This document shows, in pieces, positions 15,983-24,255 of a DNA stretch of 47,046 bases. Origin of the DNA: CALLPQ01 sp039819545. GTDB lineage: Bacteria > Pseudomonadota > Alphaproteobacteria > Caulobacterales > Parvularculaceae. The DNA lies in contig JBCBRS010000020.1 of the NCBI GenBank assembly GCA_039819545.1, forward strand, positions 1-47,046, given 5' to 3'. Positions within the stretch are counted from its first letter, which is position 1, and every line of letters begins with the position of its first letter. The notes under the pieces were generated by a model that did no database searches, had not been told where the DNA came from, and saw only the letters and a program-made list of their open reading frames with translations. Made by a program: the position numbers and the translations under genes.

Positions 15983-16810
15983 TCAGTCACGCCAGAGTGG
16001 GAAGTTTCTCCAGCCTTCCCAATATTCAATCCACGAGCCCTGGAAGAACGGCCCACTGATCACGATACAAATCGCACTCCACAAGCCGGCATTGAGCGCC
16101 AGGAAAAGGCCCACCCGGTGGATACCAATAGTGCCAACCGAGTAACCGATAAAATCGCGGAAGAAAGCGTTTTCATGCTCGGGCGTCTTCACCAGCTTGC
16201 CCCGACCAGGGTTGGTGGCGGACAGAACCAGCCCGCCATGGAGCGCGAGCGAAAGCGTTGTGGTGAAAAAGAAGGTGATCGCCACCATATGGGCAGGGTT
16301 ATAATGAAAGTTTCCGTACGAATAACCGGTGTAAGACACCCAATCGAGGTGGCTCATGATACCGTAAGGGAAAGCATGGCCCCAGGCCCCCATGAGGATG
16401 GGACGCACAATTTCCAGCGTCAGATAAGCGGAAATAGCCACACCGAACGCCACAGGCACATGGTATCCCATGCCAAGCTTGCGTGAGATCTCTACCTCCC
16501 GCAGGGCCCAGGAAATAAAGGCCCCGCTCGCGCAGAAGGTAATAATCTGCCAGAGCCCACCTTCCTGAAGCGGCATCACCGCGAGACCATATTTTATGTC
16601 CGGCGGATCAATGGAGATCAGCCAAGGGTTCCAGGTACCACCCAGAACCGCGCCATAAAAGATCAACAAAGTGCCGAGAATAGCGCAGAACGCCGCCGTG
16701 ACACCAAAGAAACCCACATAGTAAGGACCGACCCAGAAATCAAAAAGGTCACCGCCCACCAATGTACCACCCTTAATGCGGTACTTACGCTCAAAGCTTA
16801 ACAAAGCCAT
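15983..16810 (-). CDS. pufL: Photosynthetic reaction centre L subunit
   Basis: 275-residue partner of PufM. The landmarks are intact: FHYNPAHM with the special-pair ligand (L173), the phenylalanine of TFFFTTT (L181), LALHGG (L190 iron ligand), EHENAF with the L212 glutamate, GYSVG with the L223 serine that helps deliver protons to quinone QB, and GIHRVG (L230). AAAGGG precedes the ATG. It lies 179 nt after pufA, with the hairpin at 16942-16982 in between, and 84 nt before pufM. The family and role are unambiguous. Confidence 0.98.
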   Translation of the reverse strand: MALLSFERKYRIKGGTLVGGDLFDFWVGPYYVGFFGVTAAFCAILGTLLIFYGAVLGGTWNPWLISIDPPDIKYGLAVMPLQEGGLWQIITFCASGAFISWALREVEISRKLGMGYHVPVAFGVAISAYLTLEIVRPILMGAWGHAFPYGIMSHLDWVSYTGYSYGNFHYNPAHMVAITFFFTTTLSLALHGGLVLSATNPGRGKLVKTPEHENAFFRDFIGYSVGTIGIHRVGLFLALNAGLWSAICIVISGPFFQGSWIEYWEGWRNFPLWRD

Positions 16811-16941
16811 TGCAAGACCCTTTCCTTATTCGCTGTACGGTCTCGGTTTTCATGTCATTGTCCCGACACACATCAATACAGATGTTTCATCCCAGTAAGG
16901 ATGATCTGTACTCATCGGTGCCGGGCGCGACCCGGGGTTGC

Positions 16942-16982
16942 GTCGTCCCTTCGGTGCCCGAGAGCCGGGACCGAAGGGCGAC
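16942..16982 (-). promoter_or_regulatory. puf intercistronic mRNA hairpin between pufA and pufL
   Basis: GTCGTCCCTTCGGT (16942-16955) pairs with ACCGAAGGGCGAC (16970-16982) with one bulged base, and CCCG/CGGG inside the loop extends it. In Rhodobacter a hairpin at this position blocks 3'-5' decay so that pufBA mRNA outlives pufLM mRNA, giving many antenna proteins per reaction centre. Position and strength match; that it does the same here is inference. Confidence 0.75.
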
Positions 16983-16989
16983 AGTCTTA

Positions 16990-17178
16990 TCAACTCAATG
17001 AAAGCGTCTGAGCATCATCGATGGTCAGAGAAGCGGTCACTGAGGGGGCTGTGCTCAACCAGTTGTAACGCGGTGAACTCAGCAGCGTGAAGTGAATGAG
17101 AATCGCCAACACAAAAAGAAATGCGAACAGGCCGATCATGGCCCGGCGAGGATCAAACATTAACCAAATGCGCCACAT
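16990..17178 (-). CDS. pufA: Light-harvesting 1 alpha polypeptide
   Basis: 62-residue single-helix antenna protein of the ring around the reaction centre. It has the typical MWRIWLMFDPRRAMIGL start, the bacteriochlorophyll ligand His29 in LAILIHFTLLS and the following PRYNW. About 22 residues after RYNW form a periplasmic tail, not unusual for the family. Its ribosome site (TTAGGAGCC) lies inside the last codons of pufB, 3 nt separating the two genes. Confidence 0.96.
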   Translation of the reverse strand: MWRIWLMFDPRRAMIGLFAFLFVLAILIHFTLLSSPRYNWLSTAPSVTASLTIDDAQTLSLS

Positions 17179-17181
17179 AGC

Positions 17182-17421
17182 TTAGGCTCCTAACATTGGA
17201 ATTTGAGCGAGCGAGTTGAGCGCGAATGTTGCTTCTTGCAACGAAACGTACCCATTCTCACCCGGGATCCATGGACGCCATACCCACACCAGCAAATGCG
17301 CGATCAGCGCAATACCGACGAGGGCAATGAAGTTCAGGACAAAATACTTGTGAAAGACTTGGGCTTCATGCGGTGTAATACCGGACATGGAGTCAGCTCC
17401 CACGGGCGTATCACTGGCCAT
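17182..17421 (-). CDS. pufB: Light-harvesting 1 beta polypeptide, C-terminally extended
   Basis: 79-residue antenna protein; most LH1 beta chains are about 48-55 residues. The core is normal: EAQVFHKYF with His24, the membrane helix, the bacteriochlorophyll ligand His42 in IAHLLVWVWRPW, 18 residues further on. After WIPGENG, where others stop, 22 more residues follow (YVSLQEATFALNSLAQIPMLGA). They use the space that is normally a pufB-pufA gap and contain the pufA ribosome site. A strong AAGGAGG precedes the ATG. The extension could lie on the periplasmic face of the ring, or be a harmless read-through. Confidence 0.95.
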   Translation of the reverse strand: MASDTPVGADSMSGITPHEAQVFHKYFVLNFIALVGIALIAHLLVWVWRPWIPGENGYVSLQEATFALNSLAQIPMLGA

Positions 17422-17544
17422 TATTTAACCTCCTTTTTGGTTTTTGACCTTATGTCGTCACCGCACATAAGCCTGCGGCCCGGCCTTTTTGATGATCAGT
17501 CTACAGAGCAGTCGGATCAGTCAAAAATAGTGGAAGAGACGCCC

Positions 17545-17772
17545 CTACCGCCCCATGAACATCCATGGCAAAACACTGTGGGCCATTTCCGCTGCCTCGG
17601 CGAAAATGGAGCCCCGTTCTCCCGCAAGAGACGCGCGCGCGCGCCCGATGCCGGAAATTTTTTGAACGATCGTACCCATCAGGAAAAACGGATAGGCCAA
17701 CGCGAAGTACAAGCCATATTCGGTCCGGTCCCGGTCGTGGCGACTGCGATGTTTACGAATGGTCTCACTCAT
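17545..17772 (-). CDS. pufQ: PufQ, cytochrome-like bacteriochlorophyll-synthesis protein
   Basis: 75 residues: a basic N-terminus (RKHRSRHDRDRTEYG), one membrane helix (YFALAYPFFLMGTIV) and a short tail. Size, layout and position between bchZ and pufB match PufQ, which in Rhodobacter promotes bacteriochlorophyll formation, perhaps as a pigment or precursor carrier. The start at 17772 is chosen for AGAGGA about 8 nt upstream; an in-frame ATG at 17826 would add 18 residues. It lies 75 nt after bchZ in the superoperon. Confidence 0.82.
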   Translation of the reverse strand: MSETIRKHRSRHDRDRTEYGLYFALAYPFFLMGTIVQKISGIGRARASLAGERGSIFAEAAEMAHSVLPWMFMGR

Positions 17773-17847
17773 TGCTTTGTCCTCTCTCCAATGACGTGCA
17801 GGGATTGCACCGAATGCTGGCACCAATTTTAGTGTCAGCCGCCTGAC

Positions 17848-19305
17848 TTATGCGGCGCGTTCCCCCTTCAATTGATTATGGGTCGCGGTCACGAGGTCAT
17901 CCTCCACCGCTGATAGTCCTTTGGCCCGGGCTTCGGATTCAGTGCGATCGCGCAACCGCTTAGCCGCTGAAATTCGGGTCAGGATTGGATAATCCTCGAC
18001 AATTTTTTCAAAAATTGCATTGGCGCTGTCGGTCCATGACACTGAAGCCAATCGCCGGGTTGGTGTTGCTTCGGCCCGGTCCATGTCAGCCGCTAGCGGC
18101 AAGATATGGAACAGTGCATCGAACAGCCCGTTGCACACCTCCTGAACAACCCAGGTGGCACCGCTATAGCCCATGACAGGCGTGCCAGTGTGACGGCGGA
18201 TGACGGCGCCCGGGAAAGACGCCGGAATATAAACCGAGCGCAGCCCATGTTCTTGAATATACATACGTTCATTCAGGCTACCGAAAACGATAAAGGGCTG
18301 ACCGGCGCGCAATTCATCCTGTACATGATCATTGTCGGGTTTTTCACCGGCCCGCCGGGACACCGCAAACGTACACGGAAGACCAAGGTCTTCTTCAAGG
18401 TAATTGCGCAAGCCACGCGTGTACGTCTCATTGGCAACAATAGCGAAATTGGCTGTGCCGAAAAAATCCTGCGTCACAGAGCGCCACAAATCCCAGAGCG
18501 GTTTGATCGTCGTGTGCTTTTCACGCTCAATAAAAGGGGCGGGATCAAGACCCAGAAGCTCGCCCAGGCTTTCAAGAAAGCGGGTTGTAGAATGCAAACC
18601 GATCGGTGCCTGGAGATAAGGCTTATCCAATGCTTCGCATAAGGAGCGTCCAAACTCCCGGTACATACAGATATTCACATCTGCATCCACGAGGCGGCGC
18701 ACGTCAGCAACATGACTACCCAAGGGGAAGGCCATGTTGACCTCTGCCCCCAGACCTTCCACCAAGCGTGTAATTTCCGCCAAATCGGACGGCATATTGA
18801 ACATGCCATAGGACGGGCCGATGATATTGACCCGGGGTTTCGCACCCTCGGGGCGTTTGCGCGGTTTAGGGTTGCGCCCCTTGGTCTGGCCATAGGTTGA
18901 CCACAGCCACAGTATGGCTCGATCGGCCGTCTGCCACTGATCCTCATCAATCGTGCGCGGCAGGAACCGTTCGATATTGGCGCCTTCGGGCGTTACGCCG
19001 CCGCCGATCATCTCGGCAATGGAGCCGGTAACAACAACCGCTGGCAAGGCCGGATCAAGGGCCTCGCGCGCGCGTTTCATGGCGCTTTCGGTGCCGTGCT
19101 GGCCCAGCTCTTCTTCGCCAAGACCGGTGACCACAATGGGCAGTTCATGGGGCGGCAAAGCATCCGTATAATGAAGAACAGAAGTCACGGGCAGATTTTC
19201 ACAGCCCACGGGGCCGTCGATCACACATTGCAAGCCCTTGATGGCGGTGAAAACATACACCGCACCCCAATAGCCCCCGGCCCTATCGTGATCTTGCACT
19301 AACAT
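17848..19305 (-). CDS. bchZ: Chlorophyllide a reductase subunit Z
   Basis: 485-residue nitrogenase-MoFe-like subunit of chlorophyllide a oxidoreductase, which reduces the C7-C8 bond of ring B on the way to bacteriochlorophyll a. The start MLVQDHDRAGGYWGAVYVFTAIKGLQC followed by VDGPVGCENLPV shows the cysteine-bearing cluster region; NIIGPSYGMFNMPSDL and GYSGATWVVQEVCNGLFDALF are typical further on. It overlaps bchY by 7 nt and precedes pufQ. It forms the catalytic heterotetramer with BchY and takes electrons from BchX. Confidence 0.97.
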   Translation of the reverse strand: MLVQDHDRAGGYWGAVYVFTAIKGLQCVIDGPVGCENLPVTSVLHYTDALPPHELPIVVTGLGEEELGQHGTESAMKRAREALDPALPAVVVTGSIAEMIGGGVTPEGANIERFLPRTIDEDQWQTADRAILWLWSTYGQTKGRNPKPRKRPEGAKPRVNIIGPSYGMFNMPSDLAEITRLVEGLGAEVNMAFPLGSHVADVRRLVDADVNICMYREFGRSLCEALDKPYLQAPIGLHSTTRFLESLGELLGLDPAPFIEREKHTTIKPLWDLWRSVTQDFFGTANFAIVANETYTRGLRNYLEEDLGLPCTFAVSRRAGEKPDNDHVQDELRAGQPFIVFGSLNERMYIQEHGLRSVYIPASFPGAVIRRHTGTPVMGYSGATWVVQEVCNGLFDALFHILPLAADMDRAEATPTRRLASVSWTDSANAIFEKIVEDYPILTRISAAKRLRDRTESEARAKGLSAVEDDLVTATHNQLKGERAA

Positions 19306-20891
19306 CCGACCGGTGCCTCCAGATCAGCGTCGCGCTTTGCCTTGATGGCAAGCTTGCGCTCCTGCTTGGCACGAAAGCTATCATGCGTATCGGGAACATC
19401 TTGCCAGACACCGGCGGTATCGCCCGTGCCCACCCCGGCGAAAAACGCCTCCATGCGGTCAAAGCGCGGCTTACTCGCGATCGCGGCATTCACCACCTCG
19501 GCCAGTGAGCCCGCACCAGCAGGACCCATGAGCGGGCGTGCGGAAATAAGATTTGTAAAATAAAGCGCCGGGATTGCCGCTTCCTTGGCAGCTTGCACCA
19601 CCGGTGTTGTTCCGATGGCAAGATCGGGCTTTTCACAGGCAAGCGCGTGGAGATCATCCTCCAGGGAGGCGCGGAACCGCACCTCTACGCCGCGGGCGGC
19701 GAGCCATTCGCGGTCCGGTTCTGACCACGGGGTCTCGGGACAGGCAGTGCCTACATAACGCACATCCGCGCCGCTCTCGATCAGGAGGCGCGCCACCAAC
19801 AGCTCTGAGCCCTCATAGCCCGAAAGGGTAATACGACCCTTGATGGGCGCGCCAGCAAGGGCACCCTTGATCGCAGGCAGGATGGTAGCTTTGGCCTTGT
19901 CAATGGACTGTGTACTGATGTTTGTTGCTTTGCCGATCGCCTCCAGCCACTGGGCCGTACCATCAACACCCACCGGCGCGGAGCCCACAATGGGCCGCCC
20001 GGCGGCGGTGAATTCGCGGATAGCGGCGGTATAAAACGGGTGGATCGCGCCAACAACCGCCCCGTCGAGCGCAGTATAAAGTTCACGCCATTCACGCGTG
20101 GGCACACTCGCGCCAACTTGCAACCCCATGGGTTCGAGCATCTGGTTGATGATCATGGGATCGGCGGGGAACATCTCCCCCAACAAGGTCACTTTGGGCT
20201 TTTCGGTATGATCATTGGCCGCGCGCTGCACGGGACCGTCTTCGGCCTCCTGACGCGCATAGCTTAACATTGCCCCGGCGAGCACATCTTTTGCTTCGGC
20301 ATGGGTGGGAATCCCAAAGCCCGGCACATCGATACCAATAATCCGGACACCATTGATCTGATCGGGCAAGAGGCGCAGGGGCACACCCGACGCCGTGGGG
20401 ACGCATAAATTCGTCACGACGACGGCGTCATATTTTTCCGGATCGGCAAGCTTCTCCACCGCCTCTTTGATGTCTTCGAAGAGCTTGCCCGTGACCAGCG
20501 TTTCAGAATTAAACGGCACATACCCAACGCTGCGTTTAGCACCGTAAAAATGAGAGGTAAAAGTCAGCCCATAAACGCAGCACGCCGACCCCGACAGAAC
20601 CGTAGCCGTGCGTTTCATCCGCAGGCCAACGCGCAACGAGCCGAAAGCCGGGCACATGCTCTGGGGCTGGTCGTGTGGACCTTGCGGATAATCCTTCGCA
20701 TACTGATCAAGAAGGGCGCTCTGCCCAGCGGCAGCGGCAGCCTTCGCCAATGCCTCTTTACCGCCATGGCACCCGCTGACCACAGCGGCATCATCGCTGT
20801 TTTGCCTTGCGGTATCAGCCGCCATCTCTTGGGCGGGGATGGCCGTTTCGGAACCATCCTGATCACGTGATATGAGGGTGCGGTTTGCCAT
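19299..20891 (-). CDS. bchY: Chlorophyllide a reductase subunit Y
   Basis: 530 residues, nitrogenase-like partner of BchZ. SMCPAFGSLRVGLRMKRTAT and GSACCVYGLTFTSHFYGAKR carry cysteines expected to hold the shared iron-sulfur cluster; VLGEMF-like and EYGNEL-like blocks of the family appear as VTLLGEMFPADPM and YFTNLISARPLMG. About 75 N-terminal residues before the conserved part are low complexity. It starts 5 nt after the bchX stop and overlaps bchZ, so translation is coupled. Confidence 0.97.
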   Translation of the reverse strand: MANRTLISRDQDGSETAIPAQEMAADTARQNSDDAAVVSGCHGGKEALAKAAAAAGQSALLDQYAKDYPQGPHDQPQSMCPAFGSLRVGLRMKRTATVLSGSACCVYGLTFTSHFYGAKRSVGYVPFNSETLVTGKLFEDIKEAVEKLADPEKYDAVVVTNLCVPTASGVPLRLLPDQINGVRIIGIDVPGFGIPTHAEAKDVLAGAMLSYARQEAEDGPVQRAANDHTEKPKVTLLGEMFPADPMIINQMLEPMGLQVGASVPTREWRELYTALDGAVVGAIHPFYTAAIREFTAAGRPIVGSAPVGVDGTAQWLEAIGKATNISTQSIDKAKATILPAIKGALAGAPIKGRITLSGYEGSELLVARLLIESGADVRYVGTACPETPWSEPDREWLAARGVEVRFRASLEDDLHALACEKPDLAIGTTPVVQAAKEAAIPALYFTNLISARPLMGPAGAGSLAEVVNAAIASKPRFDRMEAFFAGVGTGDTAGVWQDVPDTHDSFRAKQERKLAIKAKRDADLEAPVGC

Positions 20892-20896
20892 TGGGG

Positions 20897-21946
20897 CTAG
20901 ATCGCCTCGTAAATGACTTCGAGGGACGGCTTATCGACGGAATTTTTACCGCGCATGTCCGCCTCCGTGGCGGGCGTCAGCTGAAAGTTGCCGCCCGTTT
21001 CTTCGGCTGAGAAGAGACCCAACAAGTCGTCCTGGGACAGAGGTTTTGGGTGGATCGGCGGGGCGGTCGCCACATTTTCTGCCAGCGCCTCAAACATAGG
21101 TGCCCACGTCTCACCCGGCTTGCCGACAATCTGATAGTTGGCACTTTTGCGCCGGATATCGTCATCGGCGGGGATCGCCGACAGGACGGGGATGCCCGCT
21201 GCTTCGGCAAATCCTTGTGCCTCGCCGGTTCCGTCATCTTTGTTGATGACCATGCCCGCAACGCCCACATTGCCGCCAAGCTTGCGGAAATATTCCACCG
21301 CCGAGCACACATTGTTGGCCACATAAAGCGATTGCAGGTCATTTGAACCCACAACGATCACCTTCTGGCACATATCCCGTGCGATCGGCAGACCGAACCC
21401 GCCGCACACGACGTCGCCCAGAAAATCGAGCAACACATAGTCAAAGTCCCAATCGTGGAACCCAAGCTTTTCGAGAAGTTCAAAGCCGTGAATGATGCCG
21501 CGACCGCCGCAGCCCCGGCCCACTTCCGGCCCACCAAGTTCCATGGCGTAAACACCATCGCGCTTGAAACAGACATCACCGATGGAAACCTCTTCGCCCG
21601 CTTCCTTCCGGGCGCTGGAGGTGGCGATAATGGTGGGGCACGCCCGACCATGAAACAAAAGCGAGGTGGTATCACTCTTGGGATCGCAACCGATCAGCAG
21701 GACTTTCTTGCCCTGCTGGGCCATCATGTAACTGAGATTGGCAAGCGTAAAACTTTTCCCGATCCCGCCCTTGCCATAAATGGCAATAATCTGCGTCTCT
21801 TTGGTGGGCGCATCGGTCGCCACATCGGGAGCTGGCGCCGCCGCTTCCTCGCGCAAGGCATCATGCATGGCCTGCTGACCATTCCCATGGGTGCCATCGC
21901 CATTAGCGTTACCGGGAAATTCGTTTGTATCAAGATTATCGGTCAT
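20897..21946 (-). CDS. bchX: Chlorophyllide a reductase iron protein
   Basis: 349-residue ATP-dependent reductase, the NifH-like component that feeds electrons to BchYZ. The P-loop GKGGIGKS (58-65) and the two cluster-bridging cysteines C146 (GCGGRG) and C181 (GDVVCGGFG) are present, with CDPKSDTT as the switch region. The first 50 residues are low complexity and acidic. Its ATG overlaps the bchC stop by 4 nt. BchX is distinguished from BchL and NifH by these flanking motifs and by its position between bchC and bchY. Confidence 0.98.
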   Translation of the reverse strand: MTDNLDTNEFPGNANGDGTHGNGQQAMHDALREEAAAPAPDVATDAPTKETQIIAIYGKGGIGKSFTLANLSYMMAQQGKKVLLIGCDPKSDTTSLLFHGRACPTIIATSSARKEAGEEVSIGDVCFKRDGVYAMELGGPEVGRGCGGRGIIHGFELLEKLGFHDWDFDYVLLDFLGDVVCGGFGLPIARDMCQKVIVVGSNDLQSLYVANNVCSAVEYFRKLGGNVGVAGMVINKDDGTGEAQGFAEAAGIPVLSAIPADDDIRRKSANYQIVGKPGETWAPMFEALAENVATAPPIHPKPLSQDDLLGLFSAEETGGNFQLTPATEADMRGKNSVDKPSLEVIYEAI

Positions 21947-22872
21947 GCAGCATCTTTCCAGTTGAGGACCATTTTCAGGCAGGCTGGGTCCTCGAAGGCG
22001 GTTTGATAGGCATTTTCAGCATCATCATGGGCAACGCGGTGGGAGATCAGCCGCTCAAAGGAGAGCTTGCCGCTGCGCAACAGACCAAGTACAGCCTCCA
22101 TATCGGCGGGTTGCCATTCAGCGGCGATCCGCAACCGCATTTCCCTCATAAAGGCTGGCGGAAACGCAAAACTGATGGGCGCAGCGTAGAAACCGGCAAG
22201 AACGATTTCCCCGCTAGGGGCCAAATGACCGATCAGCGTATCAAGGAGACCGGCATCGCCGCTAACATCATAAATCGTTTTATAATCTGTACGCCCATCA
22301 AATTCAGGATCTATGACAGGGTAACGGTTGGCATCTTGGCGTTCGGGGTTTGTCTCCCAGACCACGGGCGGCTCATGCCCCAACGCTAGCGCGATGCGCG
22401 CCACGAGGTGACCAAGGACCCCGTGACCCACGATCAAGTCAGGCGCCGGGCCACCAATGATGGCGTGGTGGGCCGTGGCGGCAAGCGCAAGCAATACCGC
22501 ATCATCCGCAGGCAGATCATCGACCGGTATTGCCCGACCCGCCGGGACCACAAGACGAGAGGCTGAAGCCCCGAAAATACCCTGCACATCGCGGTAACAC
22601 CGCGCGCCTGGTACAAAAACACGGCGGCCCTGAAACTCCGGATGGCTTTGCGACCAGATTACCCTGCCCGTCGCCTCATACCCCGGTACGAGCGGATATT
22701 TTAGCCCGGGAAAAATCGGCATTTCTCCAGACCAGAGCAATCGCTCCGTGCCGGAACTAATGCCACTATAGTCCACATCAACAACGAGATCATCGGTCTG
22801 CGGCGCCGCAAGGGCAAGACGATCACAGCGCACATGCCGGGCACCGTCGAAGATAACGGCTTCGGCCTCCAT
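21943..22872 (-). CDS. bchC: Bacteriochlorophyllide a dehydrogenase
   Basis: 309 residues, a zinc-type medium-chain dehydrogenase that oxidises the 3-hydroxyethyl group to the 3-acetyl group of bacteriochlorophyllide a. Typical blocks: YSGISSGTERLLWSGEMP, YPLVPGYEATG, PDLIVGHGVLGHL (cofactor fold) and AEWQPADMEAVL. The frame stays open to 23097 with an ATG at 23046, but the paired PpsR palindromes and the TTGACA/TAGAGT promoter end at the ATG at 23046, which would leave no leader. The MEAEAVIF start at 22872 gives the normal family length (about 310) and N-terminus. If 23046 were used, about 58 disordered, Pro/Ala-rich residues would be added. It is the first gene of bchCXYZ-pufQBALM. Confidence 0.93.
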   Translation of the reverse strand: MEAEAVIFDGARHVRCDRLALAAPQTDDLVVDVDYSGISSGTERLLWSGEMPIFPGLKYPLVPGYEATGRVIWSQSHPEFQGRRVFVPGARCYRDVQGIFGASASRLVVPAGRAIPVDDLPADDAVLLALAATAHHAIIGGPAPDLIVGHGVLGHLVARIALALGHEPPVVWETNPERQDANRYPVIDPEFDGRTDYKTIYDVSGDAGLLDTLIGHLAPSGEIVLAGFYAAPISFAFPPAFMREMRLRIAAEWQPADMEAVLGLLRSGKLSFERLISHRVAHDDAENAYQTAFEDPACLKMVLNWKDAA

Positions 22873-23049
22873 GGCCGGTGCACTCTCATAGGGCGGTATG
22901 GCATCGGCCTGTGCGCACACAGCTGCTTGGTCGGCAATTGGATTGCTGGAAATTGCATCTTCGGCCAAAGGGGCTGGCGGGGCCGGATGGCCCGAAACGC
23001 CTGCACCACCATGGGGTGCGCCAGAATCGGAAAGATGCGTGGTCATGCG

Positions 23050-23093
23050 TGTCACTCTATATTGACACAACAAGGTGTCAATCAAAACGTACA
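23050..23093 (-). promoter_or_regulatory. bchC promoter with two PpsR/CrtJ palindromes
   Basis: TGT-N12-ACA occurs at 23050-23067 and 23076-23093, centres 26 bp apart. On the minus strand TTGACA (23081-23076) and TAGAGT (23059-23054) are separated by 16 nt, so one palindrome covers the -35 and the other the -10. This is the classical layout for repression by PpsR/CrtJ under oxygen and light in purple bacteria. Transcription would begin near 23047. The spacing repeats that of the crtE promoter. Confidence 0.85.
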
Positions 23094-23109
23094 TCAATTT
23101 TTTGGCTGG

Positions 23110-24255
23110 TTACCTTTTTTGGGCACTCAAAATGCGGGTGAGGATGGGACGGCGGGTCGCAACCTCCCGAACGCCGGTGAATCCAGCGGTTTTCAACAGG
23201 CCCGTGAGCGCCGTGGCCGAGCGGGGTTTTCCGCTGCCCATGGCCCAGAGATAAAAGCCGAAATAGCCGTCGCCCATGGCGTGCGCGCCCGGCGTTTGCG
23301 CCATGGGCTCCACCACCAAGAGTTGACCACCCAGCGGCAATGCCTGCCAGACCGACCGCAAAAGCGTTGCCACATTGGCGTCTTCATGGTCGTGGAGAAC
23401 CCGGATTAGCGTCACCAAATTATAGCCCGCCGGTAGAGGATCAGCCAAAAAATCACCGCCATGGGTCGTCAACTGGGATGCAAGACCGGCGCGGTCAAAC
23501 CGGTGTTGAGCCTGCACCACCACCGATGGCAGATCAAAAACACCCACATCAAGGGCCGGGTAAGCCCGAGCCAGCTGATGCACAAACGCGCCCGCGCCGC
23601 CACCCACGTCAAGGGCGCGGTCCTGCCGCGAGAAATCAATGGCATGCAGGATTTCCTCGCTGATAAAGGCCTGGGTCTGGGCCATCAGCGCGGAGTAATC
23701 TGTGGTGTTCTGGTCCGCCGCATCGCCGGTTTTTGTGGCATAGCCCCAATAGTCAGCAAGCGCTGTACCCTGATGGCGATCCCGTAAGAGCCCGACCGGA
23801 TCGGCAAGGTCGCGATAGAGCGCCGCATGGTGACGCACCATGGCAAAAACCGATGCATTGCCCAGAAGCGCGGCACCATATTCCCCGAGGAAAAAACGTG
23901 TGGGCTCGGCATCACTGTCGGGTGTGGCCTGCAAGAGTTTGAGCGAAACCGCCGCCCGGGCAAGTCGTTCTGCCCCGTCTGCAGGAAGATCCGTATGGGA
24001 TGCAATGTCTTCAGCAGTCATTTCACAGTCACGCAAGAGCGTGAAGAGATCAAGGTCCACACATGCGAACAGGATTTGCGAATAGACAAAGCCCGCACAG
24101 ATATCGAAAATTTCGCTGGCTTTTTTCTGCGCCATCGGCCGGGTCAGCCGGAAAGAGGCGGCCCAGCATTGAAATTTCTCACTGGCAAGCTGGCGATTAC
24201 GCCAATTGATGATCCGCCTCGGAAGAAGACTACTGGACAAGAATGACATTGGCAT
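23110..24255 (-). CDS. crtF: Hydroxyneurosporene/demethylspheroidene O-methyltransferase
   Basis: 381-residue SAM-dependent methyltransferase that puts the methoxy group on the 1-hydroxy carotenoid made by CrtC and CrtD, in the spheroidene/spirilloxanthin branch. A dimerisation region (FDICAGFVYSQILFACVDLDLF) is followed by the SAM motif ALDVGGGAGAF and the catalytic-site LIRVLHDHED. It overlaps crtE by one base (TAATG) and is followed by the bchC promoter region. Start: two ATGs six bases apart, either possible. Confidence 0.95.
   Translation of the reverse strand: MPMSFLSSSLLPRRIINWRNRQLASEKFQCWAASFRLTRPMAQKKASEIFDICAGFVYSQILFACVDLDLFTLLRDCEMTAEDIASHTDLPADGAERLARAAVSLKLLQATPDSDAEPTRFFLGEYGAALLGNASVFAMVRHHAALYRDLADPVGLLRDRHQGTALADYWGYATKTGDAADQNTTDYSALMAQTQAFISEEILHAIDFSRQDRALDVGGGAGAFVHQLARAYPALDVGVFDLPSVVVQAQHRFDRAGLASQLTTHGGDFLADPLPAGYNLVTLIRVLHDHEDANVATLLRSVWQALPLGGQLLVVEPMAQTPGAHAMGDGYFGFYLWAMGSGKPRSATALTGLLKTAGFTGVREVATRRPILTRILSAQKR

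Noticed and set aside
17422..17544. TGT...ACA pair in the pufQ-pufB gap as a PpsR site
   Set aside because: The spacing is shorter than 12 nt, so it does not match the palindrome.
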